A stretch of 64,000 bases of DNA from JALYGJ01 sp963781705 (GCA_963781705.1 CAWAGP010000010.1:558001-622000); one strand, 5' to 3'. Shown: positions 51,079 through 60,160, numbered from the stretch's first letter. Notes: generated from the sequence alone by a model not told the origin. Numbers and translations are program-made.

Positions 51079-51570
51079 CTAAGCGACTGCGGCGCCACCC
51101 TCAGGTGGCCGGCCGTGGCTGCGGATGACCACCGGCGCGAGTGCCGCGCCCAACTGGTAGCGCGTCCCGCACGTGCGGCATAGCTGCTGCGACGCGACGC
51201 GCAGCGTGCCGTCCACCGGGCAGCGCACCTGCAGCTCCTCGCCGTCGACGTCACACATGCGCGCCGTGGCCGGATAGATGAGCGCGTGCGTGGGGCAGTA
51301 GGGCTGGTTGGGCGGGAAGATCGGCTGGCCACCGGAATCGAGCTGCGCCGGTATCGGCTGCGGTTCGTCGAAATGCGTGTGGCCGCGCCGATGGGTGAGC
51401 GTCGAATAGGCCCAGTAGGCTGCCAGCAGCGACAGGATTGGTCCGACCACGCCGATGATCAGGAAGATCGGCAGCAGGCTGATGAGGCCGCCCCAGTCGG
51501 GGACGATGATCGTCTGCAGCCACTGCAGGAACGCAGTCCACGGGTCGACCGGCGTGGGTGTCGGTGGCAC
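51079..51570 (-). CDS. Membrane-anchored zinc-ribbon protein
   Basis: This 163-residue protein starts at GTG 51570, just beyond the NYN gene stop; a longer start would overlap that gene. One or two N-terminal helices (LISLLPIFLIIGVVGPILSLLAAYWAYSTL) precede a cytoplasmic domain with several Cys/His positions: YCPTHALIYPATARMCDVDGEELQVRCPVDG and LCRTCGTRY. These could form one or two zinc ribbons. It lies between NYN and CcsB genes on the same strand; its function is unknown. Confidence 0.72.
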   Translation of the reverse strand: MPPTPTPVDPWTAFLQWLQTIIVPDWGGLISLLPIFLIIGVVGPILSLLAAYWAYSTLTHRRGHTHFDEPQPIPAQLDSGGQPIFPPNQPYCPTHALIYPATARMCDVDGEELQVRCPVDGTLRVASQQLCRTCGTRYQLGAALAPVVIRSHGRPPEGGAAVA

Positions 51571-51572
51571 GT

Positions 51573-52139
51573 TCAGATGATACGGCGATGCCGCTGGCGG
51601 CGCGGATTGCCGCGCTTGCGGGTCGCGCCACGGCCGGGCGTCCACGCCGGACGCTCCTCATCTCGCGCGGCCGCGTTGTCTGCGCGTGCAGGTGATCGGC
51701 CCGGGCGTCGGCGGCCGGCGCCGATACCACTCTGCCCGCCGGCAGCGCGCGTGCCGATCAGCGCCTCGAGCCATTGCAGCCGCTGGGTGCGGCCGCCGGC
51801 CGACCGGATGCGCTCGGTCAGCGCCCGGTCGTCGGTCACGACCACCGTCCCGGCGCGGGTCAGCAGCGGCTGGTCCCTGACCAGTTCGAGCAGCGCGTCG
51901 TCGGCGCTGACCGAGCCCGAGTGGCGTACGTCCAGATGCGCCGTCAAGCGTTCACGGCGGCCGGTGCCTGAGGCGGCGTGGCCGTCGAGCATCAGGATCG
52001 TGCGCAGCTCGGTCGGCAGCGTCCCGCGCAGGCGCGCCAGCAGCAGTCGCTGCTCGCCCTCGTTCGCATTGCCGCTCAGCCGATGGAGCAGGTTGTTGCC
52101 GTCGATCAGCAGCAGATCCACGCCATCGAGTTGCGTCAT
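51573..52139 (-). CDS. NYN-domain (YacP-like) RNase-type protein
   Basis: This 188-residue protein has a PIN/NYN fold: LLLIDGNNLLHRLSG with the first Asp, RTILMLDGHAAS, SADDALLELVRDQPLL and VVVTDDRALTERI supply the acidic residues of a metal-dependent nuclease site. YacP-type proteins act in rRNA and mRNA decay. The last 55 residues are Arg/Gly/Pro-rich and probably bind RNA. The start is ATG 52139, divergent from the HAD gene by 11 bp. Confidence 0.85.
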   Translation of the reverse strand: MTQLDGVDLLLIDGNNLLHRLSGNANEGEQRLLLARLRGTLPTELRTILMLDGHAASGTGRRERLTAHLDVRHSGSVSADDALLELVRDQPLLTRAGTVVVTDDRALTERIRSAGGRTQRLQWLEALIGTRAAGGQSGIGAGRRRPGRSPARADNAAARDEERPAWTPGRGATRKRGNPRRQRHRRII

Positions 52140-52150
52140 ACCATCGACCC

Positions 52151-52981
52151 GTGCTGTTGCTGGTCGATCTCGATGGCGTGGTGTACCGCGGCGCGCAGCC
52201 CGTGCCGGGGATGCCGCAACTGCTCGCCCGGCGCGCCGCGGCCGGCGACCGGATCGTCTACGTCACGAACAACTCGCGCTGGCATCGCGACGAGTATCGC
52301 GCCCGCCTCGAAGGGCTGGGCGTACCGGTCGGCCCGGCGGACCAGGAGAGCATCGTCACCGTGGCCCGGGCCACGGCCCTGCTGGTGGCCGGCGAGCAGC
52401 CTCCCATCCACCTGGCGATGGTGCTCGGCGGGCCCGGCCTGGCGCGCGAGCTGCGCGACGCCGGAGTGCGTGTCGTGGCGCCCAACGAGCGCGGCCTGGC
52501 GGCCCGGCCGGACGCGCTGGTCGTCGGCGTTGATTTCTCGCTGAACTACCGGCGCCTGAGCATCGCTGCGACGGCCGTGCGTGACGGCGCCCGCTTCGTG
52601 GCGACCAACCGCGATCCGGTCTACCCGACGCCCGCCGGGCTGTCGGCCGGCGCCGGCTCGATGGTCGCGGCAGTTGCGACTGCGGCCGGTCGCGAGCCGG
52701 ACATGGTCGTCGGCAAGCCGCAGCCGCAGCTGTTCGAAACGGCCGCGCAGCTGGCCGGCGCGCAGCCATCTGAGGCCGTCGTCATCGGCGACAGCCTGCT
52801 GACCGACATAGCCGCCGCGCGCGCGGTCGGGGCACGCTCGGTGCTGATGCTCACTGGTGTCACGAGCACCGCCGACCTGGCCCGCGCGCCGCGCGATCTG
52901 CGCCCCACGGAGGTCGCGCACGACGCGGCCGAGCTCGAGCGGATCCTCACCCGCCTGCGCGGAGAGGCAGCCGCGGCCTAG
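52151..52981 (+). CDS. HAD-IIA hydrolase (NagD-like phosphatase)
   Basis: This 276-residue phosphatase has motif I LVDLDGVVYRG (DxD), motif II YVTNNS, the C2-type cap, KPQPQLFETAA (motif III Lys) and motif IV VIGDSLLTDIAAARAVGARSVLMLTGV. It probably dephosphorylates sugar or nucleotide phosphates, or 2-phosphoglycolate-like damage products. The GTG at 52151 has TACCAT at 52139-52144, six bases upstream, so the transcript is likely leaderless. Its stop overlaps the converging adenosine deaminase gene by four bases. Confidence 0.93.
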   Translation: MLLLVDLDGVVYRGAQPVPGMPQLLARRAAAGDRIVYVTNNSRWHRDEYRARLEGLGVPVGPADQESIVTVARATALLVAGEQPPIHLAMVLGGPGLARELRDAGVRVVAPNERGLAARPDALVVGVDFSLNYRRLSIAATAVRDGARFVATNRDPVYPTPAGLSAGAGSMVAAVATAAGREPDMVVGKPQPQLFETAAQLAGAQPSEAVVIGDSLLTDIAAARAVGARSVLMLTGVTSTADLARAPRDLRPTEVAHDAAELERILTRLRGEAAAA

Positions 52982-54057
52982 TTCCTGCGCAGCAGCGGCT
53001 CGTGCGCCGCGAAGTCCTCGAATTCGCGCAGCAGTCCGGCGCGCAGCTCCTCGTCGCGCTGCAGAAAGGCGACGCGTAGCGCGTGCAGGTTCATCGCCCA
53101 CAGCTGCGCGACGGTCACGCCCATGATCTCGTGCGCATGGCGGTACTCGGCCGGCAGGCTCACGTCGGACACGGTCCGATCGTCGGTCGACAGCGTGACC
53201 GGCACGCCGGCGTGTAGCAGGCGGACCAACGGGAAGTCGGCCAGCGCGGCGAAGACGGACGCCTGGACATTGCTTGTCGGGCACACGTCGAGGGTTATCG
53301 CGCGCGCCCGCAGTTCGGTCAGCAATTCTTCGTCTTCCGCGGCGGCCGCGCCGTGCGCGATACGCGTCGGGCCGACGGCCATGGCGTGCCTGACCTGGGC
53401 GGCGCCGCCCCACTCGCCGGCGTGGACGGTGATGCCCAGCCCCGCTTTGCGCGCGGCCCGGAAGGCGTCGCGGTGGAGCAGCGCATCGGGAAAGCGCTCC
53501 TCCGGCCCGGCCAGGTCGAAGCCGGTCAGCCCGTCATCGATGAAGCGTGCCGCCTCGAGCGCCACCGTCAGCGACATCTGCGGCGGATGCGAGCGCAGCG
53601 CGACGGCGATCAGCCGAACGTTCGTTCCCGTCGCCTTCTCACCGGCGCGGGCGCCGTCGACCACCGCGCCGATCGACGAGGGCAGGTCGAGCCCGCCGGC
53701 GACGTGAAGTGCCGGCGCCCAGCGGACCTCGACGTAGCGCGTGCCCTCGGCCGCGACATCCTCGACCAGCTCGCGGGTCACCCGGCTGAGCGCATCGGCA
53801 TCCTGCATCAGCGCGATCGGCAGCTCGAACGCGTCGAGCAGCCGGGCCTGGTCGGTCACCCTGGCTGGCGCCTGCAGCCGGCGCGTGATCGCAGCCAGGT
53901 CCATGCCCTCGTCAACACCCCCCGCGCGCGCCAGTTCGAGTGCCGTCTGCGAGCGCACCGAGCCGTCGAGGTGGAGGTGGAGCTCTGCCTTGGGCATGCG
54001 CGTGAACAGATCGGCCGCGTCGGCGTAGGTCGCTGAGTGGTGTCGCTCGCTCGTCAC
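52978..54057 (-). CDS. add: Adenosine deaminase
   Basis: This zinc-dependent purine-salvage enzyme converts adenosine to inosine; 359 residues from GTG 54057. Metal and catalytic motifs are PKAELHLHLDGS (His27, His29), VHAGEWGG (His and Glu), RIAHG (His) and STDDRTVSD (paired Asp). GGAG lies six bases before the GTG, so it is favoured over the upstream ATG at 54165, which would add an unlikely tail. It is convergent with the HAD phosphatase, which could act in the same nucleotide-turnover route as the 5'-nucleotidase at 8.8 kb. Confidence 0.93.
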   Translation of the reverse strand: MTSERHHSATYADAADLFTRMPKAELHLHLDGSVRSQTALELARAGGVDEGMDLAAITRRLQAPARVTDQARLLDAFELPIALMQDADALSRVTRELVEDVAAEGTRYVEVRWAPALHVAGGLDLPSSIGAVVDGARAGEKATGTNVRLIAVALRSHPPQMSLTVALEAARFIDDGLTGFDLAGPEERFPDALLHRDAFRAARKAGLGITVHAGEWGGAAQVRHAMAVGPTRIAHGAAAAEDEELLTELRARAITLDVCPTSNVQASVFAALADFPLVRLLHAGVPVTLSTDDRTVSDVSLPAEYRHAHEIMGVTVAQLWAMNLHALRVAFLQRDEELRAGLLREFEDFAAHEPLLRRN

Positions 54058-54313
54058 CGTCGCTCCATTGTGGGCATTCAGGCTGGGAAAGGAAATCCGG
54101 CGGCCGGCCGCAGCCTCGGGCTCATTTCCGCTGCGCATGGTCATTCGCCCAGAGTGACTGGCCACTCAAGGCGGACATGGACGCCCGAAACCATTCCTCG
54201 CCGCCGCCCAGTCACCGTCTGAATGAGGCCGTCCGGGGCAGGAACGGGCGATCCCCGGGGGTGACCTTCGTACGGCAGCCAACCTTCCCGCAACACACCT
54301 AGACTCCCCAGCA

Positions 54314-55261
54314 ATGACCGTGCTGACGGTGGTTCGCACGCCTCAATTTCGCCTGCGTATGTGGTGGACGGCCTTGCTTGTGTTGATCTCGCTGGGCGGC
54401 GCCGGGTTGGCCGTCGCCGCCGATCGCCAGCAGAACCCGGCTCAGCGGCCGGAGGTCACCTGGCGTGCCGATCAGGCGATGCAGCCGTGGCTGAACAACA
54501 TGACTGATGAGCTGTCGACGGTGAGCGGCGATGTAGCCGGACTGTCGACGGCGGGTCGCACCGTGCTCGAACAGCTCCAGGCGCTGAACCTGACCCAGAT
54601 GCAGAACGCGCTCGACGGGGGCAACGACTTGTCCTCACAGACCGACGCAGCGGTGGCCGCGCTCACTGCCACGCGCGGCCAGGCGGCCGCCACGATCGAG
54701 CAATGGCGCCTGTCGCAGCCGACGCTCGACCAGCTCGATGCGCTCGATACCGCAGTCAGCTCGGCGCAGACGGTGCCGACCCTGTGGGCTGGGCTGGCGG
54801 CGGACGCCCAGCTCGTGGGCGGCCTGGTCGACGATCTGCTGCGCCACGACGGCCTGGTCTTCCAGGCCACCACTGCCGGTCGCCAGGCGCGCTGGGCCGA
54901 CGCACTCGACCTGCTCACCCAGGCCCAGACGCCACTGGCCGACGCCGCGCGTGTACGTGCGCTGATCAGCGGCTCGAGCGATGTCCAGACTCTCGATGAC
55001 CTGCTCGCGCGCGCGACGGCGTACGACACTGCCCTCACCAACCTGTACGCCTATGTCGCCGACGGCGGCGCGCAGCAGGGCGACCAGTTCAACTCGCTGC
55101 AGAGGGCCGTCGATGCGGCGCAGGCCGCGCTGCCATCAGACACCACGGCACTCTCCGAGATCGTCGGCGAAGCGGCCGGGCCGACGCTCGCCCGGGATCT
55201 GGCGGCGATCGACCGGGCCCGTGGCGATGTCGTCGCCGCGCTAGACGGTTTGAGCCAATGA
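54314..55261 (+). CDS. Membrane-anchored helical secreted protein, unknown
   Basis: This 315-residue protein has one N-terminal membrane segment (residues 17-36, LLVLISLGGAGLAVAA) followed by an alpha-helical extracytoplasmic region rich in Ala, Leu, Gln, Asp and Thr. Heptad-like spacing (LSTVSGDVAGLSTAGRTVLEQLQAL, LDQLDALDTAV) suggests coiled coils. No enzymatic motif is seen. TAGACT at 54300-54305, eight bases before the ATG, points to a leaderless start. Its stop overlaps the ATG of the prepilin-peptidase-like gene, and the cluster downstream concerns cell envelope and glycogen. Confidence 0.7.
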   Translation: MTVLTVVRTPQFRLRMWWTALLVLISLGGAGLAVAADRQQNPAQRPEVTWRADQAMQPWLNNMTDELSTVSGDVAGLSTAGRTVLEQLQALNLTQMQNALDGGNDLSSQTDAAVAALTATRGQAAATIEQWRLSQPTLDQLDALDTAVSSAQTVPTLWAGLAADAQLVGGLVDDLLRHDGLVFQATTAGRQARWADALDLLTQAQTPLADAARVRALISGSSDVQTLDDLLARATAYDTALTNLYAYVADGGAQQGDQFNSLQRAVDAAQAALPSDTTALSEIVGEAAGPTLARDLAAIDRARGDVVAALDGLSQ

Positions 55262-55893
55262 TCGAAATTGCCGCCGCGCTGGCCGGTGCCGCGTTCGGCT
55301 TTGCCGCCGATCGCCTCTCGGCGCGCTGGCCGGAGCACGAGCCCGACCGTTTACAGCAGCGCGGCATTGACTGGCGTACCCCGGTCGTGGTGGCGACCGG
55401 TGCCGCCATTGGCTACGAGCTCGCCGCGCGCTGGAGCGCGCCTGTGGACCTGGCCATCCTCGCCGTTTACGCAGCGGTGCTGCTGATGTTGCTGGCGACT
55501 GACCTCGACCAGCGACTGCTGCCCGACCTGCTGACGCTGCCACTGCTCGGCTTCGCCCTGGTCGTTCTGGTCGCCGGCTGGTCGCCGCTGCTGTCGGCCA
55601 AGCCACTCGGCCTGGTCAGCGCCATCGCCGCCGGCATCGGCGCACCGGTCTTCCTGTTTGTAACCGACCGCATCCTGAAGGGTGAGCTGGGGCAGGGCGA
55701 TCTCAAGCTCGCCGCGGGCATCGGTGTAATGTCGGGCGTGTCGCTGCTGGTCACCGGCATACTCGTCGCGAGCATGGCCTTCTCAGTCGTGCTCGTTGGC
55801 CTGATGGTCGTGCGGCGCATCGGCCTGCGCACCGCCGTGCCCTTCGGGCCGGTGCTCATCCTGGGCGCGTTCATCGCGCTGGCGCTGGGTTAG
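55258..55893 (+). CDS. A24-family prepilin peptidase-like protein
   Basis: This 211-residue membrane aspartyl protease of the type IV prepilin peptidase/preflagellin peptidase fold has the two catalytic Asp in conserved contexts, ATDLDQRLLPDLLTLP and GELGQGDLKLAAGIG. The N-terminal methyltransferase domain with its two CxxC pairs is absent, as in archaeal FlaK-type or minimal enzymes. It would cut type III signal peptides, but no pilin gene is in the window. ATGA overlap with the gene before, and the M23 peptidase gene starts 6 bp after its stop. Confidence 0.88.
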   Translation: MIEIAAALAGAAFGFAADRLSARWPEHEPDRLQQRGIDWRTPVVVATGAAIGYELAARWSAPVDLAILAVYAAVLLMLLATDLDQRLLPDLLTLPLLGFALVVLVAGWSPLLSAKPLGLVSAIAAGIGAPVFLFVTDRILKGELGQGDLKLAAGIGVMSGVSLLVTGILVASMAFSVVLVGLMVVRRIGLRTAVPFGPVLILGAFIALALG

Positions 55894-55899
55894 GCGGCC

Positions 55900-56433
55900 A
55901 TGACCCGACTGCGCGCCGGCCGGCTGTCCATCGTCGTGGCGCTGGTCGCCGTCCTGATGCTGGCCGTGCCCGTCTCCACATCGGCCCACCGGATGCCGTT
56001 CATCTGGCCGACCAGCGGGCGCATCACCCAGCCATTCGGTTGCACCGGTTTCTGGGCCGAGCCGAGGCGCGGCTCGTGCGCCCACTTCCACAACGGCATC
56101 GACATCGCCAACAAGCGCGGCACGCCCATCTATGCGGCGGCCGCGGGGCGGATCAAGATCCTGGGCTGGGACCCGTGGTGGCACGATCGCGACTGGCTGA
56201 TCGAGATCGTCGACGGCAACGGCTTCGCGACCCTCTACGGGCATATGAAGCCGGAGCACCTGCCCGGCATCAGGCGCGGCGCGCACGTCTCTCAGGGCCA
56301 GCTGATCGGGCACATGAGCGACACCGGCCGGGCCACCGGCGTGCACCTCCACTGGGGCGTCTACCTGAATGGCCGGGCAGTGAATCCGGCCAATTACGTG
56401 ACCGGCACGCTGGCCGGGCGGCGTCGCGGCTGA
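55900..56433 (+). CDS. Secreted M23-family metallopeptidase
   Basis: This 177-residue exported LytM/M23 zinc endopeptidase cuts peptidoglycan cross-links or acts as their sensor. The signal peptide (about 1-29) ends PVSTSAH. Active-site residues are His64 and Asp68 (FHNGIDIAN), His115 (LYGHM) and His149-x-His151 (HLHWG), all intact, so it should be active. A Cys pair (Cys48, Cys60) could form a disulfide. It follows the A24 peptidase gene by 6 bp and probably shares its transcript. Confidence 0.92.
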   Translation: MTRLRAGRLSIVVALVAVLMLAVPVSTSAHRMPFIWPTSGRITQPFGCTGFWAEPRRGSCAHFHNGIDIANKRGTPIYAAAAGRIKILGWDPWWHDRDWLIEIVDGNGFATLYGHMKPEHLPGIRRGAHVSQGQLIGHMSDTGRATGVHLHWGVYLNGRAVNPANYVTGTLAGRRRG

Positions 56434-56458
56434 GCGGTGAAACGAGCCTGAGCGGGTG

Positions 56459-56464
56459 TAGCAT
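56459..56464 (+). promoter_or_regulatory. -10 of leaderless glgC
   Basis: TAGCAT ends six bases before the glgC GTG (56471). The same hexamer is used at the nrdJ promoter and ahead of the GNAT gene. Confidence 0.5.
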
Positions 56465-56470
56465 CGCCGC

Positions 56471-57829
56471 GTGAAGCGGGTCTGCGCCGTCGTCCTCGCC
56501 GGCGGGGAAGGGGAGCGGCTGTCGATCCTGTCAGCGGTCCGCGCCAAGCCCGCGGTGCCTTTTGCCGGCAAGTACCGGATCATCGACTTCACGCTGTCCA
56601 ACTGCGTCAACTCGGAGGTCGACAACGTCCTCGTACTGACGCAGTACAACCCGCGTTCATTGAACGATCACATCGGCGCCGGCCGGCCGTGGGACCTCGA
56701 CCGCAACGAGGGCGGCATCCGGCTGCTCCAGCCGTACATCGCACGCGGTCGCCCGTCGGAGTGGTATAGCGGCACGGCAGACGCGGTGTTCCAGAATCTC
56801 GACACCATCCGCCAGACGCCCGGCGACATCGTGCTTGTGCTCGCGGGCGACCACATCTACAAGATGGATTACCAACCGTTCGTGCAATTCCATCGACGCA
56901 ACCGGGCCGACGTGACCGTGGCGGTCAAGCGCGTGCCCATCGGCGAGGCGCAGCGCTTCGGCATCCTTGCGCTGGCCGACGACGGAAGCGTCGCCGAGTG
57001 GCAGGAGAAGCCCAAACAACCCAAGAGCGATCTTGCCTCGCTGGGCATCTATGTCTTCTCCAAGCGTGCCTTGCTCACATGGCTGGACGAGGCGCGCGCC
57101 GACTTCGGCCGCGACGTCATTCCGGCCATGCTCGACGGCGGCGCGCGCGTGTTCGGCTACCGCTTCGACGGCTATTGGCAGGATGTCGGTACGGTCGATG
57201 GCTACTGGCAGTCGCACATGGACCTGCTCGACGAGCATCCCGGGCTGGACCTGTACGACCGCGAGTGGGTCATCCACACAAGGTCGGAGGAGCGTGCTCC
57301 GGGGCGCGTCGGTCCGACCGCCTCGGTCCACCGCTCGCTGATCAGCCACGGCTGCCAGATCTGGGGCACGGTCGAACACTCGGTCCTGTCGCCCGGCGTG
57401 CGCGTCGATCCCGGCGCGGTGGTGCGCGACTCGATCGTCATGTTCGACTCGGTCATCCGCGCCGGCGCGGTCGTCGACCACGCGATCCTGGACAAGGAGG
57501 TGCAGGTCGGGCCGAACGCGGTGGTGGGCATGGGCGCCGACTTCGACGTGCCCAACCGGCAGGAACCGGGACGGCTCAACTCGGGCATCACCGTCGTCGG
57601 CAAGCGCGCCGTCATCCCGGCCGGCGTGCGGCTGGGACGCAACGTCAAGGTGCTCGACGAAGTGCGCCCGTCCGACTTCGGCCGCCGGCGGACCGTGCCT
57701 TCGGGGGGCACGGTCGAGGCTCGGCCCCGCGACGGCCAGCGGCGCTCCCGTTCGCGCCCGGCGACGACGGACTCGGCCGGTGAGCGGCCCACCCCCCGGC
57801 GCATGACAGCCGGCGGAGAATCGCGCTGA
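56471..57829 (+). CDS. glgC: Glucose-1-phosphate adenylyltransferase
   Basis: This 452-residue ADP-glucose pyrophosphorylase performs the committing step of bacterial glycogen synthesis. It has LAGGEGERLSILSAVRAKPAVPFAGKYRIIDF (nucleotide loop and substrate site; core GGEGERL and RAKPAVPFAGKYRIIDF), ILAGDHIYKMDY, WYSGTADAVFQNL and FDGYWQDVGTVDGYW, then a left-handed beta-helix domain. The GxG turn is GGEGER instead of GGxGTRL. The last 45 residues are a basic low-complexity tail. The GTG at 56471 has TAGCAT six bases upstream, a leaderless arrangement. Confidence 0.95.
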   Translation: MKRVCAVVLAGGEGERLSILSAVRAKPAVPFAGKYRIIDFTLSNCVNSEVDNVLVLTQYNPRSLNDHIGAGRPWDLDRNEGGIRLLQPYIARGRPSEWYSGTADAVFQNLDTIRQTPGDIVLVLAGDHIYKMDYQPFVQFHRRNRADVTVAVKRVPIGEAQRFGILALADDGSVAEWQEKPKQPKSDLASLGIYVFSKRALLTWLDEARADFGRDVIPAMLDGGARVFGYRFDGYWQDVGTVDGYWQSHMDLLDEHPGLDLYDREWVIHTRSEERAPGRVGPTASVHRSLISHGCQIWGTVEHSVLSPGVRVDPGAVVRDSIVMFDSVIRAGAVVDHAILDKEVQVGPNAVVGMGADFDVPNRQEPGRLNSGITVVGKRAVIPAGVRLGRNVKVLDEVRPSDFGRRRTVPSGGTVEARPRDGQRRSRSRPATTDSAGERPTPRRMTAGGESR

Positions 57830-58362
57830 CCCACGCCGAGGCCGCCCATATCGACCAGTGGCTGGCAACGATGGGCATCACGCCGGTCGAGCGCGCCGAG
57901 CGTGAAGGCGCGGTCAGCTGGGACGTCGTGCTCGACGCGCGCAAGCGGCGCGGGCTGCGGGTCACGCTGATCTTCGATCCGTCGATCGCATTGGTGGCGT
58001 GGGTGCACCTGGGCCCGCCGCTGTCGGACAACTTCCGCAAGACCTACCGCCAGCTGCTGCGCTGGAACGACGAGCTGCCCTTTGCCAAGTTCGCGGTGAC
58101 CGAAGACGAGCGGCCGATCCTGACCATCGAGCTGCCGGCCGCCGACGTCACCAGCGACACGCTGGGCATCCTGCTCGCGCGCGTACTCGCCATCACCGAC
58201 CTCATCCATGACCAGGCGCTGGCAGCGATGGGCGACCTGCGCCGGTTGCACCCCAGGCTGGCCGCGGCCGAGCCCGACCCGGCGGGCGTGGCGTTGTTGG
58301 AGCGCTACGCGGCCGAGCTGACTGAACTACACGAGGCGGCCGAACCCGACTCAGCCGAATGA
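57826..58362 (+). CDS. YbjN-like conserved protein
   Basis: This protein of about 163-178 residues has the alpha/beta pattern of YbjN/type III secretion chaperone-like domains: WDVVLDARKRRGLRVTLIFDPSIALVAWVHLG, then YRQLLRWNDELPFAKFAVTEDERPILTIELP and a helical end. The first ATG is at 57871, but similarity-like sequence (LTHAEAAHIDQWLATMG) runs back to a CTG at 57826 that overlaps the glgC stop (CTGA); that coupled CTG may be the true start. It forms an operon with the next gene (ATGA overlap at 58359-58362). Confidence 0.7.
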   Translation: MTHAEAAHIDQWLATMGITPVERAEREGAVSWDVVLDARKRRGLRVTLIFDPSIALVAWVHLGPPLSDNFRKTYRQLLRWNDELPFAKFAVTEDERPILTIELPAADVTSDTLGILLARVLAITDLIHDQALAAMGDLRRLHPRLAAAEPDPAGVALLERYAAELTELHEAAEPDSAE

Positions 58363-58802
58363 GTGTGCGTGCCACGAGGCGCATCCAGCCCTATGACGCG
58401 CCCGACGGCGACTACGCGACACTGCTGAGCTTCGCTCGTAGCGTGGTCCTTCTGCTCGACCCGGGCTTCGAGCCACCAGCCGACCTGGTCGAGCAGGACG
58501 ATACCGAGGGCATGCAGGACCGCATGCGCTTCTATAAGCGCTGGGGCGACGCGCAGCATGGATTCGCCTCGACCAACATCGTCGAGCTCGAACCACGGGC
58601 TAGCGCCCAGATGCTCGACCAGTTGGTCCTCAGCGCGATCGGGCTGGCGGACGGCGCGATATTGGAACTGGAGTGCACATGGTCGCGGCCGGAGCCGCGC
58701 TTCGTGGAGTTGCGCGTCGCCGGTGGCGCCGCCAGCGTGCCGCTCGTGGTCGCTGCCTTTCAGCGCCAATTCTCCGCCGGCAGCGATTCCTCCCCAGCAT
58801 GA
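58359..58802 (+). CDS. Conserved hypothetical protein
   Basis: This 147-residue soluble protein has no recognised motif. It contains YATLLSFARSVVLLLDPGFEPPADL, FYKRWGDAQHGFASTNIVELEPRASAQMLDQLVLSAIGL and a beta-rich end LELRV-type strand. It has no Cys or signal peptide. It follows the YbjN-like gene with a 4-bp overlap and precedes the nicotinate phosphoribosyltransferase gene by about 150 bp, in which TGCTACACT (extended -10-like, hexamer 58870-58875) is seen. Confidence 0.6.
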   Translation: MSVRATRRIQPYDAPDGDYATLLSFARSVVLLLDPGFEPPADLVEQDDTEGMQDRMRFYKRWGDAQHGFASTNIVELEPRASAQMLDQLVLSAIGLADGAILELECTWSRPEPRFVELRVAGGAASVPLVVAAFQRQFSAGSDSSPA

Positions 58803-58950
58803 GCTCACCGTCAGGCGCGCGGCCCGCAGCGGCCGAGTCCGGAGCCCGCAGCGGGCGTGTCCGCGCTGCTACACTCGCGGCCACTCCGCGCGTCCGTCGC
58901 GTGTCACTCGCCGCGCCGCCGCGGTCAGCTTTGAGGAGCGGCCAGCCAGC

Positions 58951-60015
58951 GTGACGTCAGCCAACAGCCCGCGACCACGACACATGCTGCGGCGTCCATC
59001 GAGCGGCGTACTGACCGGCGACTCGGCCGATGTCTACTTCGCGCGCGCCGAGGACATCCTGGCCCGTGAGAATCTCGACCCGCTCGTCGTGATGGAGGTC
59101 TTCACCCGCCGCTCGGCGCTGCTGTGTGGCATCGACGAGGCCAAAGGCCTGCTGGCGCAGGTGCTCGCCCAGGCGCCGGCCGGCGAGGCGGTGGTCGAGG
59201 CACTCGACGACGGAGACATGATCGAGCCCAAAGAGATCGTGCTGCGCATTCGCGCGCGGTACCGCACCTTCGGGTTGTACGAGACCGCCTTCCTGGGCAT
59301 GATGGCCCAGTCGACCGGCTGGGCCACCGCCGCCCGCGAATGCGTCGACGCCGCCGCGCCCGAGCCGGTCATCTCCTTCGGCGCTCGCCACGTCCGCCCT
59401 GAGATCGCCGACACGCTCGACTATGCCGCCATCGTCGGCGGCTGCGTGGGTGCCTCGACACCGGCCGGCGCTCGCCTGGCCGGCCTGTCGCCGACCGGCA
59501 CCATGCCCCACTCGCTGGTGCTCATCTTTGGCGACACGGTCAAGGCGGCCGAAGCCTTCGACCGGCACATGCCGCCCGACGTGCCGCGCATCGTGCTGGT
59601 CGACACCTTCCGCGACGAAGCCGAGGAGACGCTGCGCGTCGCCGAGGCTCTGGGTGACCGGTTGTTCGGGGTTCGTCTTGACACGCCCGTCGAACGTGGC
59701 CGGGTGACCCCCGACCTGGTGCAGGAGGTCCGTGCGCGGCTCGACCAGGCCGGCTACGGCCACGTCAAGATCATCGTCAGCGGTGGCCTCAATCCGGATC
59801 GCATCCGCTTCTTCAAGGAGAAGGGTGCGCAGGTCGACTCGTACGCGATCGGCTCGTACATCGCCGGCGCCGAGCCGGTCGACTTCACCGGCGATCTCAA
59901 GGAGATCGATGGCAAGCCGATCGCCAAGCGCGGCCGCATCCCGGGCGTCACGCCCAGCCCACGCCTCAAGCCGGTCGACCTGTCGGCCTGGCGCAACCCG
60001 GCCGGCACCGGCTGA
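58951..60015 (+). CDS. Nicotinate phosphoribosyltransferase (archaeal/Thermoplasma-like type)
   Basis: This NAD-salvage enzyme joins nicotinate and PRPP; 354 residues from GTG 58951 (an ATG at 58984 is possible). SGVLTGDSADVYFARAEDIL opens the fold. VISFGARHVRPEIADTLDYAAIVGGCVGASTPAGARLAG supplies the catalytic region (core FGARHVRP), followed by GTMPHSLVLIFGD, a DTFRDEAEETLRVAE stretch, GVRLDTP and IIVSGGLNPDRI, with a GSYIAGAEPVDFTGD end. The short length fits the archaeal-type subgroup. A GAGGAG lies 12 bases before the GTG, a wide spacing. Confidence 0.92.
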   Translation: MTSANSPRPRHMLRRPSSGVLTGDSADVYFARAEDILARENLDPLVVMEVFTRRSALLCGIDEAKGLLAQVLAQAPAGEAVVEALDDGDMIEPKEIVLRIRARYRTFGLYETAFLGMMAQSTGWATAARECVDAAAPEPVISFGARHVRPEIADTLDYAAIVGGCVGASTPAGARLAGLSPTGTMPHSLVLIFGDTVKAAEAFDRHMPPDVPRIVLVDTFRDEAEETLRVAEALGDRLFGVRLDTPVERGRVTPDLVQEVRARLDQAGYGHVKIIVSGGLNPDRIRFFKEKGAQVDSYAIGSYIAGAEPVDFTGDLKEIDGKPIAKRGRIPGVTPSPRLKPVDLSAWRNPAGTG

Positions 60016-60028
60016 CCGGACAGGGCCG

Positions 60029-60148
60029 CAACTTGGGCGTCGAGACGAAGCTCGCGTGCACCTGCGGCTGGCCGTCGCGCTGGCGCCCGACAACGCTGTC
60101 TACCGCAGCGCGCTCAAGCGGCTGCCACCGGCCCAGCGCCGAGACTGA
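60029..60148 (+). pseudogene. TPR-protein remnant
   Basis: Between the phosphoribosyltransferase stop and the next gene, one frame reads like the end of a tetratricopeptide protein: ARVHLRLAVALAPDNAVYRSALKRLPPAQ, with the Ala/Leu and APDN spacing of a TPR helix pair. No start lies in frame except a GTG at 60056, which would give 30 residues. It is most likely the tail of a lost or indel-damaged gene. Confidence 0.35.
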
Positions 60149-60160
60149 GGGACTGAGCGC

